Assembly: GCA_020726505.1 (NCBI GenBank)
Contig: JAHLEZ010000008.1
Location: forward strand, 1,364,001 to 1,428,000
Direction: 5' to 3'
Origin: Leptodontidium sp. MPI-SDFR-AT-0119
Lineage: Eukaryota > Ascomycota > Leotiomycetes > Helotiales > Leptodontidiaceae
DNA length: 64,000 bases
Both the position numbers and the translations under genes were made by a program. Of the stretch, positions 45,693-55,929 are shown piece by piece (within the stretch, counting starts at the first letter, position 1; the number at the start of each line of letters is the position of its first letter). Below the pieces are notes generated by a model, which did no database searches, was not told where the DNA came from, and saw nothing but the letters and a program-made list of their open reading frames with translations.

Positions 45693-46691
45693 GTATCACT
45701 AGTTATTATTTAATGTCCCTCTAGCTATTCTATTGTGTCAAAGTCACCTCAGCGTGCTAGTGATCATTACATCATCACAAACGGCACTGCTGTCTCCGAC
45801 GAGTCCCTGGAACCAAGAGCGCGAACACCCAAGATTTGCCTTCCCAATAAAAAGACCAACAATTTCGTAGCCAAGTCATACCCGGGGGTTTTGCTACTGT
45901 CCGCTCGAGGCCGCCAATATTACGGTGTCGTTAAAAGTGGTGCAAAAGCTGCCCTTTGCAATTCGCTACCACTTATCCTCGGCGCTCGTTAGTTGGCCGT
46001 TAAATATGTCACGGAGCACGTATTCAAGCTGCAAACTCCCGCCTAGTTCGCTAACTTTATGCTGTCAAAACTTCTTCCTAGTGGTGCATAAGCTCCCGGT
46101 GCAGCAGCAAATTATGACTGGACTTAAGTCTTTGGCAAGGGTGGTTACATGTTTCAGACATGGAAGCAGCTAGGAATAAGTATACTAGCAGGTTTAACAG
46201 GAGATACGCCTGCAGACGCATTTTATAACGCTCTTGGAACGACCAACGATATGGCCAACCTACAGATCCTGGATGCACCGACGAACAGTCTGAAAGCAGG
46301 AGTCTGGCAAATATTCACGAACATCATCTCAGCTAAGAGATTTTCTGCTGAGAGTCCACAAGGACAAGTAGAATTCATCAATCGGCTATACGAGACTCTC
46401 ATTTCATACCTCAATGATGGGCCCGTCCAACAATCTCTTACACACGGATACAGTACTATGAAGACGATCATGGCAGCTCTGGATTCTAGCCCGAATGTCA
46501 ACACCTTGCCACAATCTTCTTTCGCGTCAGCATGGCAGATATTCTGCGCGGATTTTTTCTTGGAAATGCAGGGCAATTTGCAAGATTTTTTGCAGGGGAA
46601 GCTTAAGCAGGTTATTGTATATTGGGGAAGTAGTGCTGCGGTGAGGAAGTTTACGGCGGCTGGAGCTGCAGCCACCTTGAAGGCATTGTAA
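45693..46691 (+). pseudogene. Host-type pseudogene, possibly C-terminal part of a GH18 chitinase
   Basis: A single frame runs from about 45735 to the stop at 46691, about 319 codons. It is interrupted only by stops at 45990 (TAG), 46044 (TAG), 46089 (TAA) and 46125 (TAA). Each could be a Gln codon changed C to T, the RIP direction. The last 180 codons (46149-46691) are open. Segments such as KYVTEHVFKLQTP, NALGTTNDMANLQ and YLNDGPVQQSL recall the C-terminal region of large fungal killer-toxin-like chitinases of family GH18, but no catalytic DxxDxDxE motif is visible, so this is tentative. No ATG is seen at the left end; the gene is 5'-truncated at the transposon boundary. Confidence 0.55.
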
Positions 46692-47107
46692 GCGAAGCAG
46701 GCTAATCTTGCTACAAATGTGGTGATAAATCGTGGGTTTATTACATAGAGGAAATATTCTGTAATATTTTCATTCGAAATCTATAGTTAGAAGCAAACAA
46801 TGTAGGAATTGAATTCAGGTGTAAATAAATACCTTTTCGAGTAATGCGTGCAAGATTTAGAGATTGGACACTTCCCTCTAATATTCGTAAGGAAGAATGA
46901 ATCCATAGCACCAAATGCTCACTGAACTCTCGCTTGAATAAAAGGGGCATTGATGCCTGAGTACCGAGGCGCCAACAACAAGGAAAATCATCCCAATGTA
47001 CCTTCTTGCGTCGTGGGGGGTTTGAGTATGGGCATCTAGCCAACTTCAATCGCCATTCAAACACCCAGTTGATTTCCCCACCTTCAGCGTCACACGGTAT
47101 ATTAAGA
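46692..47107. other. Intergenic spacer of the host island
   Basis: Balanced composition, no convincing gene. A 107-codon minus-strand frame (46741-47064) crosses into the promoter of the next gene and lacks protein-like features. Confidence 0.5.
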
Positions 47108-47932
47108 ATGGCGACCTACCTTCCACCAGGCTGGGCCGCTGAGCAGCTTGAGTCTGCCACACTTTCCGACATCCAGCAATTACCTCCAGACGTAAGTATC
47201 TTCCTCCCTCCCTCTTTCTATTTCTCAACTAACTCGTCATAGACTCTACACAAACTGGACCTCAATTACATGTCATCCGCAGATAATTCGGCGCGAGACC
47301 TTGTTCTCACAGCCCAACTTACCGAATCCCGCCGTCTCGAGCGCATTTCCCTTGGTCTTCCCCCCGCCCCACCAAAGACCAAACCCGAGCGCGACCCATA
47401 CGTACAAATTGTCGAAGATGAGGGATTCATGGACTTTGGATATCTATGTTTCCGTACGACGTATGCTGATGATGCGAGGTGGGAGAAGTGGCAAGAGAAC
47501 TTCGATGCGGGGTTGGAGGGGGGTTTGGTGGGGTGTGCTGGTCGGGAGAGGGTTGCGGAACGGTTGATGGTGATGTTTGTTGACGATAGTGATTTAGACG
47601 GTGTGGGTTTTTCGGATGTCGCCAAGGCTTTTGCGGATGTGAAGGAGAATGGGGATTTTGGCCCTGGGTTGGATGTTGGGATGTGTTTGATGCTTGATGA
47701 GGAGGCTATGGCTTCATTACTGGAACCTGTTGAGGGCAAAGACCCGTGGGTTTGGGCTGTGGATGTGAGCTATGATTTCGATGGTGCGCAGATGGAGGAT
47801 GGATACCCGGGACGGTTTAAGGTCGCCATTGATTCTTTGATCTCGGACCTTTGGCCATTGCTTGCTGGCTTAAGTATGCAGCTAGAGAGTCTCTGGCAAC
47901 CTGAAAATTCGATTTGGAAGAGTGCGATATAA
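47108..47932 (+). CDS. Conserved-looking hypothetical protein, two exons (257 aa)
   Basis: Exon 1 is 47108-47191 (28 codons, from MATYLPPGWAAEQ). The 51-bp intron 47192-47242 has donor GTAAGT, branch CTAAC and acceptor TAG. Exon 2 is 47243-47932. The intron is phase 0 and splicing keeps one open frame of 257 codons. The protein is acidic, has no signal peptide or membrane segment, and contains Pro-rich GLPPAPPKTKPERDPY followed by a hydrophobic/acidic globular part with FRTTYADDARWEKW and VDVSYDFDGAQ. I do not recognise the family. Balanced codon use and absence of RIP stops suggest a functional host gene in an island between transposon blocks. Confidence 0.8.
47192..47242 (+). other. Intron of the host gene (51 bp)
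   Basis: GTAAGT donor, pyrimidine-rich middle, CAACTAAC branch region, ATAG acceptor. It joins two open exons in phase. Confidence 0.85.
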
Positions 47933-48900
47933 ATCGCGGCAAAACCTGGCATTGGAACTCGGACAGGTTAATGAGCTGGTTTCACTTGGCATAATAAAAA
48001 GCGACACCTGCTTGTCTTTGATTCGGAATACAATAGAAGTCAGGGAAGTCTACCCTAATATCCAAAGGAGTCTTGGAACTTGGCTCAGATAGCTAACGGA
48101 AAGACTTGTACGAAACCTTCTTTACCTATAACTTTAGGTCCTCCTTTTACCAGTGTGCCTAGCCATTGGCACTTTTGGGTTCTTCATCCTAGTCTGCGAA
48201 GCAAAGTTGCTTGCACATATGATCCATATTCTTATCTCAATCGCGATTTGAACATTTAACATGATTATTATACGCGTGCGGCTCTACGGAAGAAGAAGCA
48301 GGAAAATCTTCCATCCACTTTTTCAACCACAAGGCAAATATATCTAATTATAGCATATCCTCATTTCAACATCACACCACTCACCAATAAGAATATCCAT
48401 GTAGCCAAACTGATACTGCTAAAGATTCTAGCTAAGGCCTCTTGGGCAGTTAGGGTACCCGATAAGTCGTTCTAACGACTTAGCAACACAAAAACCATCT
48501 TGGCGATGTCTGTGTCGCAGTCTCAAATACAGATAGCTCTGACGATTGCGGAGACCGATTCGTATCGTTATTTAGTGAGTTCGTGTAGTATAGGTCGGAG
48601 AGCCATTTTCTCCTTGGAACTAAGTCTTGCATGTACAATTCGTTAAGAGTCACGCGTGATGTTCTCGACGCAACCAATGTGATCCCAAGATTTAACCCTC
48701 TTAAGTTACTTATCTAGGATTTAAATTCATATCCTACCATGTTTTAAGGAACTAATGTACTATTTCAAGTCGTGCTTAAGATACGACCTGTACCGACTCA
48801 ATTATTGGCATTGTATTAGAGGAGGTATCGCGTAAATCACGCCCGATCACCAAAGCTCACTTTGATGGAAACTGCCACTTTCTATAAGCGACATTAGTCC
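47933..48900. other. Spacer without recognised gene
   Basis: Near-balanced composition. I see only short frames without features, for example a 65-codon minus frame at 48480-48677. Confidence 0.5.
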
Positions 48901-48909
48901 TGAGCGCAT

Positions 48910-49205
48910 AAATCTGCTGGGAGACATCTCTAGGGAGATTATTAGCCCCAGGAGAGAGACTCCACTAGGAGAATGTGCTTGGGAGGTAATACTGCATAGG
49001 AGGTGGCTCACAGGAGACTGATCCTCCCAGGAATTGTTTCCTAGGACGCTATCACACGCAGGAGAATGCTCCTAGGAGAATAACGCTCCTTGGATAATTC
49101 AAGTCCTAGGATACTACTCCTCGGAGAGTCCCACTCCTAGAGCAAAAGGTATAAATAGGAAGCCGCGCCTATAGATAGCATGCTTATACTGAAGTATGTC
49201 GTATG
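48910..49205 (+). promoter_or_regulatory. Cluster of AGGAG/CTCCT motifs ahead of a TATA box
   Basis: About fourteen AGGAG, CTCCT or CCTAGG elements lie within 240 bp (several as the palindrome CTCCTAGGAG), then TATAAATA at about 49150. The Gypsy-I fragment begins at 49206, so whatever was transcribed downstream has been cut off. It could be a gene promoter or a truncated LTR. Confidence 0.45.
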
Positions 49206-51393
49206 TGTTACGACCTACGATGCGCCTCGTATTCTAACCGACACGGGCTCGTAGCATCGCTGGCTATGTGAAGGCGCTAAGCCTAATAGGGAAGGCTAAG
49301 TGGCGAGCCTGCGACATGTTGACGTGAATAGCACTCGACTACGCTAGGCCCTATTAGGAGGGTCCTTTATATATATATACTCGAGCCCTCCCTTACGGAG
49401 AGCTCTCTTTTCCTCCTTGTCTTTTTTTCTCGATTTTAAGCGTAATATTAGGCCTAAATATAAAGCTAAAGTCTACTCGCCGTATTAACCTCTTACTAGC
49501 CGTTATATAAAAAAAGACTAATACCCTTTTATTATAAAGTGTTATATTTTACTTAGTCTTACGCTTTATTAACTTACCCTTATAATAAGTTAATAATAAG
49601 CCTTAACACCTTAGCTTATTCGATAAATAAGTACCTCTTTGCCCTTGTAATAGACTATCTTAAAGAAAGCTAAATATTCTCTCGCGATTAACTTGCCTTA
49701 CCGTAACTTAACACACGCCGCTATTTTAGAACGTATATTTAATTAATAAATCGATTAATAACTTTAAACACGTCTTTACTTTACCTTATTATTACTACTG
49801 ACTTCTCCCCCTTGTCGGCGAAGCTCTAAAGAAAGAAGCGCCCTTATATAACTAGGCTTTATTAATACCTTTATCCCTTCGATCGAGACTCTCTTAAAGA
49901 AACTAGAGAGCTTTAACGGATTCGACTCAGACTTAAAAGATAAACCCTAGCGCTTCTTCGACGTATTACTAGAGCTTACTAATATAGAAGGCCTTACCCT
50001 CGCTTAATAAGCTAAGTTAAATTAATTAATTAAGGACTCTATTAGCTTTACTGTCGCCGTTATTATTACGTAAGCCCTTACTTAATATATTATTAATAAC
50101 CCCCGTTAAAAGACTCGCACTTCTTCCCCTTTTTCTGATTAATTAACTCGTGCTCTTATAATTAACCTTTAGTTAATTACCGACTATTACTTACTAAAGC
50201 TAAATATATCGATCTTAATAATAAAGCCTTTTAAAATCAAGTACCCTTAACTCCCCTTTAGTAATTATAAGAAAAATATTAAATATAATACTTAAAAGAT
50301 AAAGATAAAGTTATTTTTAAAAGAGTACTTTAATAACTTTAAGAATAAGATGTTTTAAGTTAAGGCTTACTTTTTAATATACTACTAGTAAAGCTAAGAC
50401 TATTATCTTTTAATATATAAATCCCGATTATACTAGAACCTTTAATATAATAACTGACGTATTAAAGGCGTTAGACTAGCGATTCTTTGACTATAACTAG
50501 GTCTAAATTACTAAGAGACTATATAATCAACTTATTATAAGTAATATAATATATAATAACTTTCGGATTAAATTCACGTTATACGTAATTACAAATAAAA
50601 TTGCTCGCGCCTATTAGTTCGACGATATTAATAAAAAGGTATCCCCGACTCTTAAATATATAATTTATATTAAGAAGTATAAAATAAATAATAATTATAT
50701 TACTCTCGATGAGTTCTTAGTTATTACGAACTAAGAAAGCCGTAATATTACTTTAAAGAAGGCCGCCTTAACCTGTAAAATTTAATTTAACGTAGCCTTT
50801 AATACTAATAACTCGCGCGGCATCTTAAAGAAGGAGAATTAACGTGTTACTTCTCTTACGCTAACTATTATAACGTAAAGACCCCTAACCCCGACTCTAA
50901 GATAATCGTTAAATGTCCGCTAACGTACGCCCTCCCCCTCACTTATCTTATACTAACTTAAGTCCCTCGTACCTCCTTTTATATTTAAGGACGTTTCTTT
51001 TAATACTTGTCTTTATTATAATAAGACTAGTTATTAAGCTAGCGACTGTCTTAAGCGCCGTAAAGACTAAGCTTTTAATAAGTCTATTTCTGAGTTAGTC
51101 GTTAGTAAGGACCTAGAGACTAACGAACTCTTAAAAAACTCTTAAGTTATAATAAAGACTTATACTTCAATATAAGTTATAACTTATAAAAGAACTTAAT
51201 ATTTAATTTCTATACTTTTATTAAAGGACGATAATTCTTAATTAATATTAAACTAAGAAAGAATAAATTCTTTATTAAGACACTTATATATATTAATAGT
51301 AAAGTTAATATCTTTAGTATTATTAAAACCTCTTTCGTATACTAACTCGTTAAGTAATTTAATATCTCTTTTATATCCCTCTCTTAATTAATT
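49206..51393 (+). mobile_element. Gypsy-I fragment: LTR, leader, gag and start of protease
   Basis: Plus-orientation copy of Gypsy-I. The LTR (about 49206-49507) starts TGTTACGACC. The interior matches, in reverse, Gypsy-I up to the protease region; the last matching stretch (ACTCGTTAAGTAATTTAATA, near 51340) matches the complement of about 27850. After 51393 the sequence no longer matches. It is RIP-decayed. Confidence 0.82.
49880..51200 (+). pseudogene. Gypsy-I gag in the 49-kb fragment (decayed)
   Basis: The plus strand reads ETLLKKLESFNGFDSDLKDK near 49890, followed by a gag core with many stops. The knuckle region near 50985-51060 corresponds to the one at 28145-28205 in the full copy. 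Confidence 0.7.
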
Positions 51394-51426
51394 GTCTATG
51401 GTATAGAAGTGGAGTAGAGCCTTACG

Positions 51427-51587
51427 TGTTACGGAGGCGCTCAAGACAGACAGATTCAAGACAATACACTTCGTACTTAGAACAATAGATACAGAAGAAG
51501 GACAGCTGTAGTTATAGCTGACCCCTATATCCTCAAAGCTAAAACACTAGCCCCTAAACACGTGACGTCAGCACTTAGACCGTCACA
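51427..51587 (-). repeat. 3' LTR of gag-only element B
   Basis: Ends TGTTACGG/GTCACA. Contains CACGTGACGTCA, the same CRE/E-box overlap as in copy A, near 51559-51570. Confidence 0.88.
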
Positions 51588-51639
51588 TCACCCCCCCCTC
51601 CTAAAAAGCTTGTCCCGAGCGCTTAAGTATAAAAAATGT

Positions 51640-52499
51640 TCCTTTACTAAGCGTTAAAATAGTCTAGATCGTCCGAGTCTAGCTCGTCCTTCTTATAGTT
51701 ATTATCATTAATAACAGTAATTGTTACTTTACTAGTACTATTAATATATAGTCTTAACTTGTAGTCTTTGACTTAATGGCCTAAAAGTCCGCATCGTACA
51801 CATAAACTATTAGCCCTAAATTGTTACTTAAGCTCTAAAGAGACTGAGCGAGCGCGTAAGGCGGTAGTATTAATTGCTCCAATAGTTACAGCGTTAACGT
51901 CTATTAGCTCGCCGTGTTAATGGTTATTGGCGTTATAGAGGACAGACGGGGCAGAGGGGTTATAGAGAGCTAGGCTGGAAGCGGTATTTAAAGAGCGGCC
52001 AGTAAGTTACTGAACGATTCGGACGAAGTTAGAATATCTACGAGGCAGGTTTAGCTATTGAGCTTGTCGGTTGCGAAGTGTCGTATTAAGACTATTTCGA
52101 AAGGCAGAGATCTTATTAACGTCTGGCCAGTCTTAACCTCGAGCCTCGTATAAGACTCGTTTAAACTTAGCCACATAAGCATAGAGAGAGTCGGTGCCTT
52201 ATTTAAGGGCATATAGCTTGTCCTCCGCTTCTTACACCTTATTTGGGTTGTCGTAGACACGCGTAAGCTAGTCGAGTATTATATTATAATCGTGCGAGAC
52301 TTCGGTAGCTTAAGACAGCTAAGGAAGGACTATAGCCTAAACGTGGGACTCGAGGTTAAGGTAAACGTAATAAAATTAAGTAGTAGCGTCGCTAATTACT
52401 ATGCCGTCGACTTGTAGCTTGGCCTTGATCGAGGGGAGCCACGTATTATACTTATAGGCTTGTCCGTTGAATTTTTCGAGGTTAAGTAAAGAGGGTTTC
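51640..52499 (-). pseudogene. Gag of gag-only element B, C-terminal part
   Basis: Homologous to the copy A gag. It shares the terminal Asp-rich end and TAG stop near 51650, the knuckle region near 51760-51810 and the Arg/Leu-rich core. The N-terminal codons lie at 54029-54150, beyond TRIM-B, which inserted just after the PLKTE stretch. Stops are RIP-like. Confidence 0.72.
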
Positions 52500-52644
52500 T
52501 GTCGGGAGACTAGGCTCAGGTAAAGTGGTACAGCTCAAAATGATCATAAAAATGCCTCTTGAATTGTACGAAGGGAGGGAAGGTTGGCCAGGCCAACCGA
52601 CCTCCCTTATATGCTCGGTAAGCGAGCACGTGATTGTTCCGACA
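52500..52644 (-). repeat. Left LTR of TRIM-B
   Basis: 145 bp, matches the three other TRIM LTRs by eye. Confidence 0.9.
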
Positions 52645-53165
52645 CTGGCAATCTTTCTCTTGTCATTAGATTATACGGAACAATCAATCCACCAGCTTAG
52701 CCCTTCTTTACGGCTTCGTACGAATAAATCAAGGAAAAAAACAAGCCCGCATATGCCTTCCTCAAGTGAAGCGTCCTCTTCCCAAGTATAGCCTTTATCC
52801 TAAGTAAAGCGTTCTTCCCTCAGATATGAAACGAGCCCGAGTTATCGAGACAGTAAAGGTGTCAGCTCCGCGACAGTAAAGGTGTCAGCTCCGCGACAGT
52901 AAAGGTGTCAGCTCCGTACGACACTTGGCCAAGTGTCGCAGTTGTTTCAGCAGTAAGGTGCTAGCTTTATGCGATCGGGAGGGAGTATTATCGCAATTGT
53001 CGTGGCAGAAAGGTGCCAGCTCGTACGACTTAGAAGAAGTCGTAATTGTCGTGGTAGTAAGGTACCAGCTCCGTAAGCTGGTCGTACGAAGGGTGACGGC
53101 TTCGTACGAGAAGAAGGAGAAGTCGAGTACTCAGCGAAGAGCTCGAGAGAGGAGGAGGGTTGTTT

Positions 53166-53445
53166 GTATCGTACGAGGGGTGGCGTCTCGTACGGAGGGT
53201 GCAGAGCTCAGCGAAGAGCTCGCAAAGGGAGGAGTGTTGTTTTGTATTGTACGAGGGGTGGCGTCTCGTACGGAGGGTGCAGAGCTCAGCGAAGAGCTCG
53301 CAAAGGGAGGAGTGTTGTTTTGTATTGTACGAGGGGTGGCGTCTCGTACGGAGGGTGCAGAGCTCAGCGAAGAGCTCGCAAAGGGAGGAGTGTTGTTTGT
53401 ATCGTACGAGGGGTGGCGTCTCGTACGGAGGGTGCAGAGCTCGTA
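53166..53445. repeat. Four-unit tandem array in TRIM-B
   Basis: The same 77-78-bp unit as in TRIM-A at 3965-4430, with two fewer units. Overlapping frames of 97-192 codons across it are artefacts. Confidence 0.88.
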
Positions 53446-53883
53446 CGACTTAAAAGAAGTCGTAATTGTCGTGGTAGTAAGGTACCAGCTCCGTACGACG
53501 TAGAGGAAGTCGCAATTGTCGTAGTAGTAAGGTACCAGCTTATTCGTCCAAAGATTTCCTAGTCCGTATGACTTCTTCGCGAAGAAGGAGATCTCGATAA
53601 AAGACGTGATGGACGTAGGTTCAGGAGCCGTACTCTCGATACAGCGGTTCGACTAGTGAGTCTGTACTTCCCCAAAACCCTCGAATATCCTAAGGTATAC
53701 TTCGCACGAGGCCGATTTCTCCACGAAGGATAAGCGCCAGACTCATACGAATTATCTCCTAAAATACCCCTTAGCATAAGTTCGTACGAAGCCGATTTCT
53801 CCACGAAGGATAAGCGCCAGATTCGTACGACCTATCTCTTCTAGATACCTAGTTAATGTATAGCCATATTGACTATTCATGAA

Positions 53884-54028
53884 TGTCGGGAGACTAGGCT
53901 CAGGTAAAGTGGTACAGCTCAAAATGATCATAAAAATGCCTCTTGAATTGTACGAAGGGAGGGAAGGTTGGCCAGGCCAACCGACCTCCCTTATATGCTC
54001 GGTAAGCGAGCACGTGATTGTTCCGACA
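53884..54028 (-). repeat. Right LTR of TRIM-B
   Basis: 145 bp, followed by target duplication GTTTC. Confidence 0.9.
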
Positions 54029-54205
54029 GTTTCGGTTTTAAGGGGGTACGAGTCGTAATAACTATTTAGAGGAAAGTAATTTCGTCGCGCTGGCGCTGTA
54101 GCTCTATTTGTAGGTTTATAAGAGTAGCCTGAATCTAAATAAAATCTATAATAAGAGGAGAGTAAAAAGAGAAATAAAAAACGTGTGCGTATAGTTTTAA
54201 ATAAG

Positions 54206-54460
54206 TGTCGGTGCAGTACCGGTTATGTACTACGCCGCATGTGTGAATATATTCTAATGCGAGTATAGCGATAGAGTAATAAATGTATAGTTCAAAATCT
54301 ATGTATATTTTAAGAGAGTGCGAGAAGAGCTAGACTATATACTACGGAACCCTACTAAATCTCCACCGAAACTAGTCTAGCTAAGCTCTGACCCTTAAAT
54401 TTGACCCGCACTTACTTTTCTAAACTGAAGTATACTTATATAAGGACTTATAGACTAATA
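54206..54460 (-). repeat. 3' LTR of Copia-IV
   Basis: Pairs with 61498-61753. The two copies differ at many transition sites, in contrast to the identical LTRs of Copia-II. Confidence 0.88.
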
Positions 54461-54749
54461 TAAGCAAAACTTCTTTTAGAAAAACTATTTCTAACACACG
54501 TAAAAGTAAACAATAAGTAATATAAGAAATAATAAATAAAATGACAGAGTATCTGACATCGTTTGATCCCGATCTAATAGTGTCCCGAAAGTGTCCCGAA
54601 AGGGGTTTAAATATAGCGAGACGTAGTAGCGAGGTTAAGCGAGAACTAGTAATAATAAGAACCCTTAATATTATATAACGTAATAAATATATATATGTCG
54701 CCTCCCCTTAAAGGTTTAGAATCTCCTTAGCAAACACATATATAACTAC

Positions 54750-55612
54750 TGTACGTATACTACTTTCTAATCTCCCTGAATTCACTTAATATAACTCAAA
54801 AACTGACATTTCTAAGAAGACTATATTAAATTAAATAAACAAGCCAAAAGTAAATATACTCTTTAGAGATAGTTCGATAGGGAAACAGTGTACTAACTGA
54901 AAATAGTACTTACACTTATATTTACAGGAGCGCTCGACTTTATATACCGCAAATATTATATTTAGTACGTTCGTCTCCTCATAAAGAACTTATCTCACGA
55001 ATACGCCTTTAATAATCCCAAGAGTAAGAAATGCGTATATTATATAAAGAAGAAGTCTTAGTATAACTTAGTAAGTATTCCTATTTCTTTTCCTTATTCT
55101 AAATTATATTCGAATCCTCGTCGAAAGTACTTTAAATGTATAGTTACTAATATATAATAGATTCCGTGGTTTATCGCCGAAGAATACCTTCGTCTAATTA
55201 CTGCCCTCGAGGTAAAAGATAAAGAAGCTATTATTACTACCGTTAAATTAATTAATTCGACATTATTAGTCGCTATTACTAGCGTACTAAAGATTACTAA
55301 GGAGTTATTACTAGTGTTATTAGAGGAAACGCGCGTTATACGCCGGGAAATCGCTAGCTTAATTAATTCATAAGTAGTAAGTTAACCCCCTTATTCCTTT
55401 TTAATATTAAGGCTCTTAAGTATTAATACTTTATACGATAAGAGACGGTATTAGTCTTAAATTAGCTCCTCACCGTCGTCTCCTCTGCCGCTACTAAACG
55501 TAATAGGGAGAACGGCGGTGAAGACGATCCTCTTACTAAGCGCCCCCGCTGAAGTCGCCGCTATAACGCAAAGAAGGAAGACGAGGAACCTCTTCTAAAT
55601 ATTTATAAGTAA
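54750..55612 (+). pseudogene. Antisense spliced gene of Copia-IV (decayed)
   Basis: Plus strand, opposite to the polyprotein, at the same place as the antisense gene of Copia-II. An intron ends at 54927 (branch TACTAAC at 54891-54897, acceptor ACAG). Exon 54928-55070 encodes a basic, once Cys-containing stretch (NNPKSKKCVYYIKKK) with two TAG at former Gln positions. Intron 55071-55160 has GTAAGT, branch TACTAAT and acceptor TAG. Exon 55161-55373 is open for 70 codons, helical and rich in Leu/Glu (EELYLRL-type pattern, then LLEETRVIRREIASLI). Splicing keeps phase 0. A further basic piece (TKRNRENGGEDD) lies near 55490-55530, before a stop at 55610-55612. Function unknown. Confidence 0.6.
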
Positions 55613-55929
55613 GGGATTCGGCCTTATTTCGGATTAACTTCGTAATAAGTTCTTTATAGCGGCACTTTCTTTATATTACTATATAGAAGTAACTTCTTGT
55701 AATAAAACCGGTAGTTTGTCCCTATTAGAGTGTCGTCGCAAGGCCGCCCGTTAGTACTTTAAATTAGAGGGTGTTTAGAACCAAATCGAATACGTTTCTG
55801 ACTTCGTAAATTAATTAAATATAAAAATAATTACAAGTGATAAATTAATAAATAAGAGTTATAAAGAAATATATAAAAAATCAACGAGTGTAAGAAACCC
55901 CTTTATTACTAGTCCGAATTAACTCCGGT

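Larger units (their letters stand above)
52500..54028 (-). mobile_element. TRIM-B: second copy of the non-autonomous LTR element (1.53 kb)
   Basis: Same LTRs as TRIM-A (52500-52644, 53884-54028) and a perfect target duplication GTTTC (52495-52499 and 54029-54033). The interior is nearly identical to TRIM-A except for repeat counts: four 77-78-bp units instead of six, and three copies of the GACAGTAAAGGTGTCAGCTC unit (52849-52915) instead of two. No RIP signature is seen, although it sits in a RIP-decayed element. Confidence 0.9.

Noticed and set aside
46741..47064. 107-codon minus-strand frame in the host island
   Set aside because: It overlaps the promoter of the two-exon gene, has no protein-like features and no splice context.
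47266..47739. 157-codon minus-strand frame opposite the host gene
   Set aside because: Ser/Pro-rich mirror of a codon-biased plus-strand exon, a common shadow of GC-richer genes.
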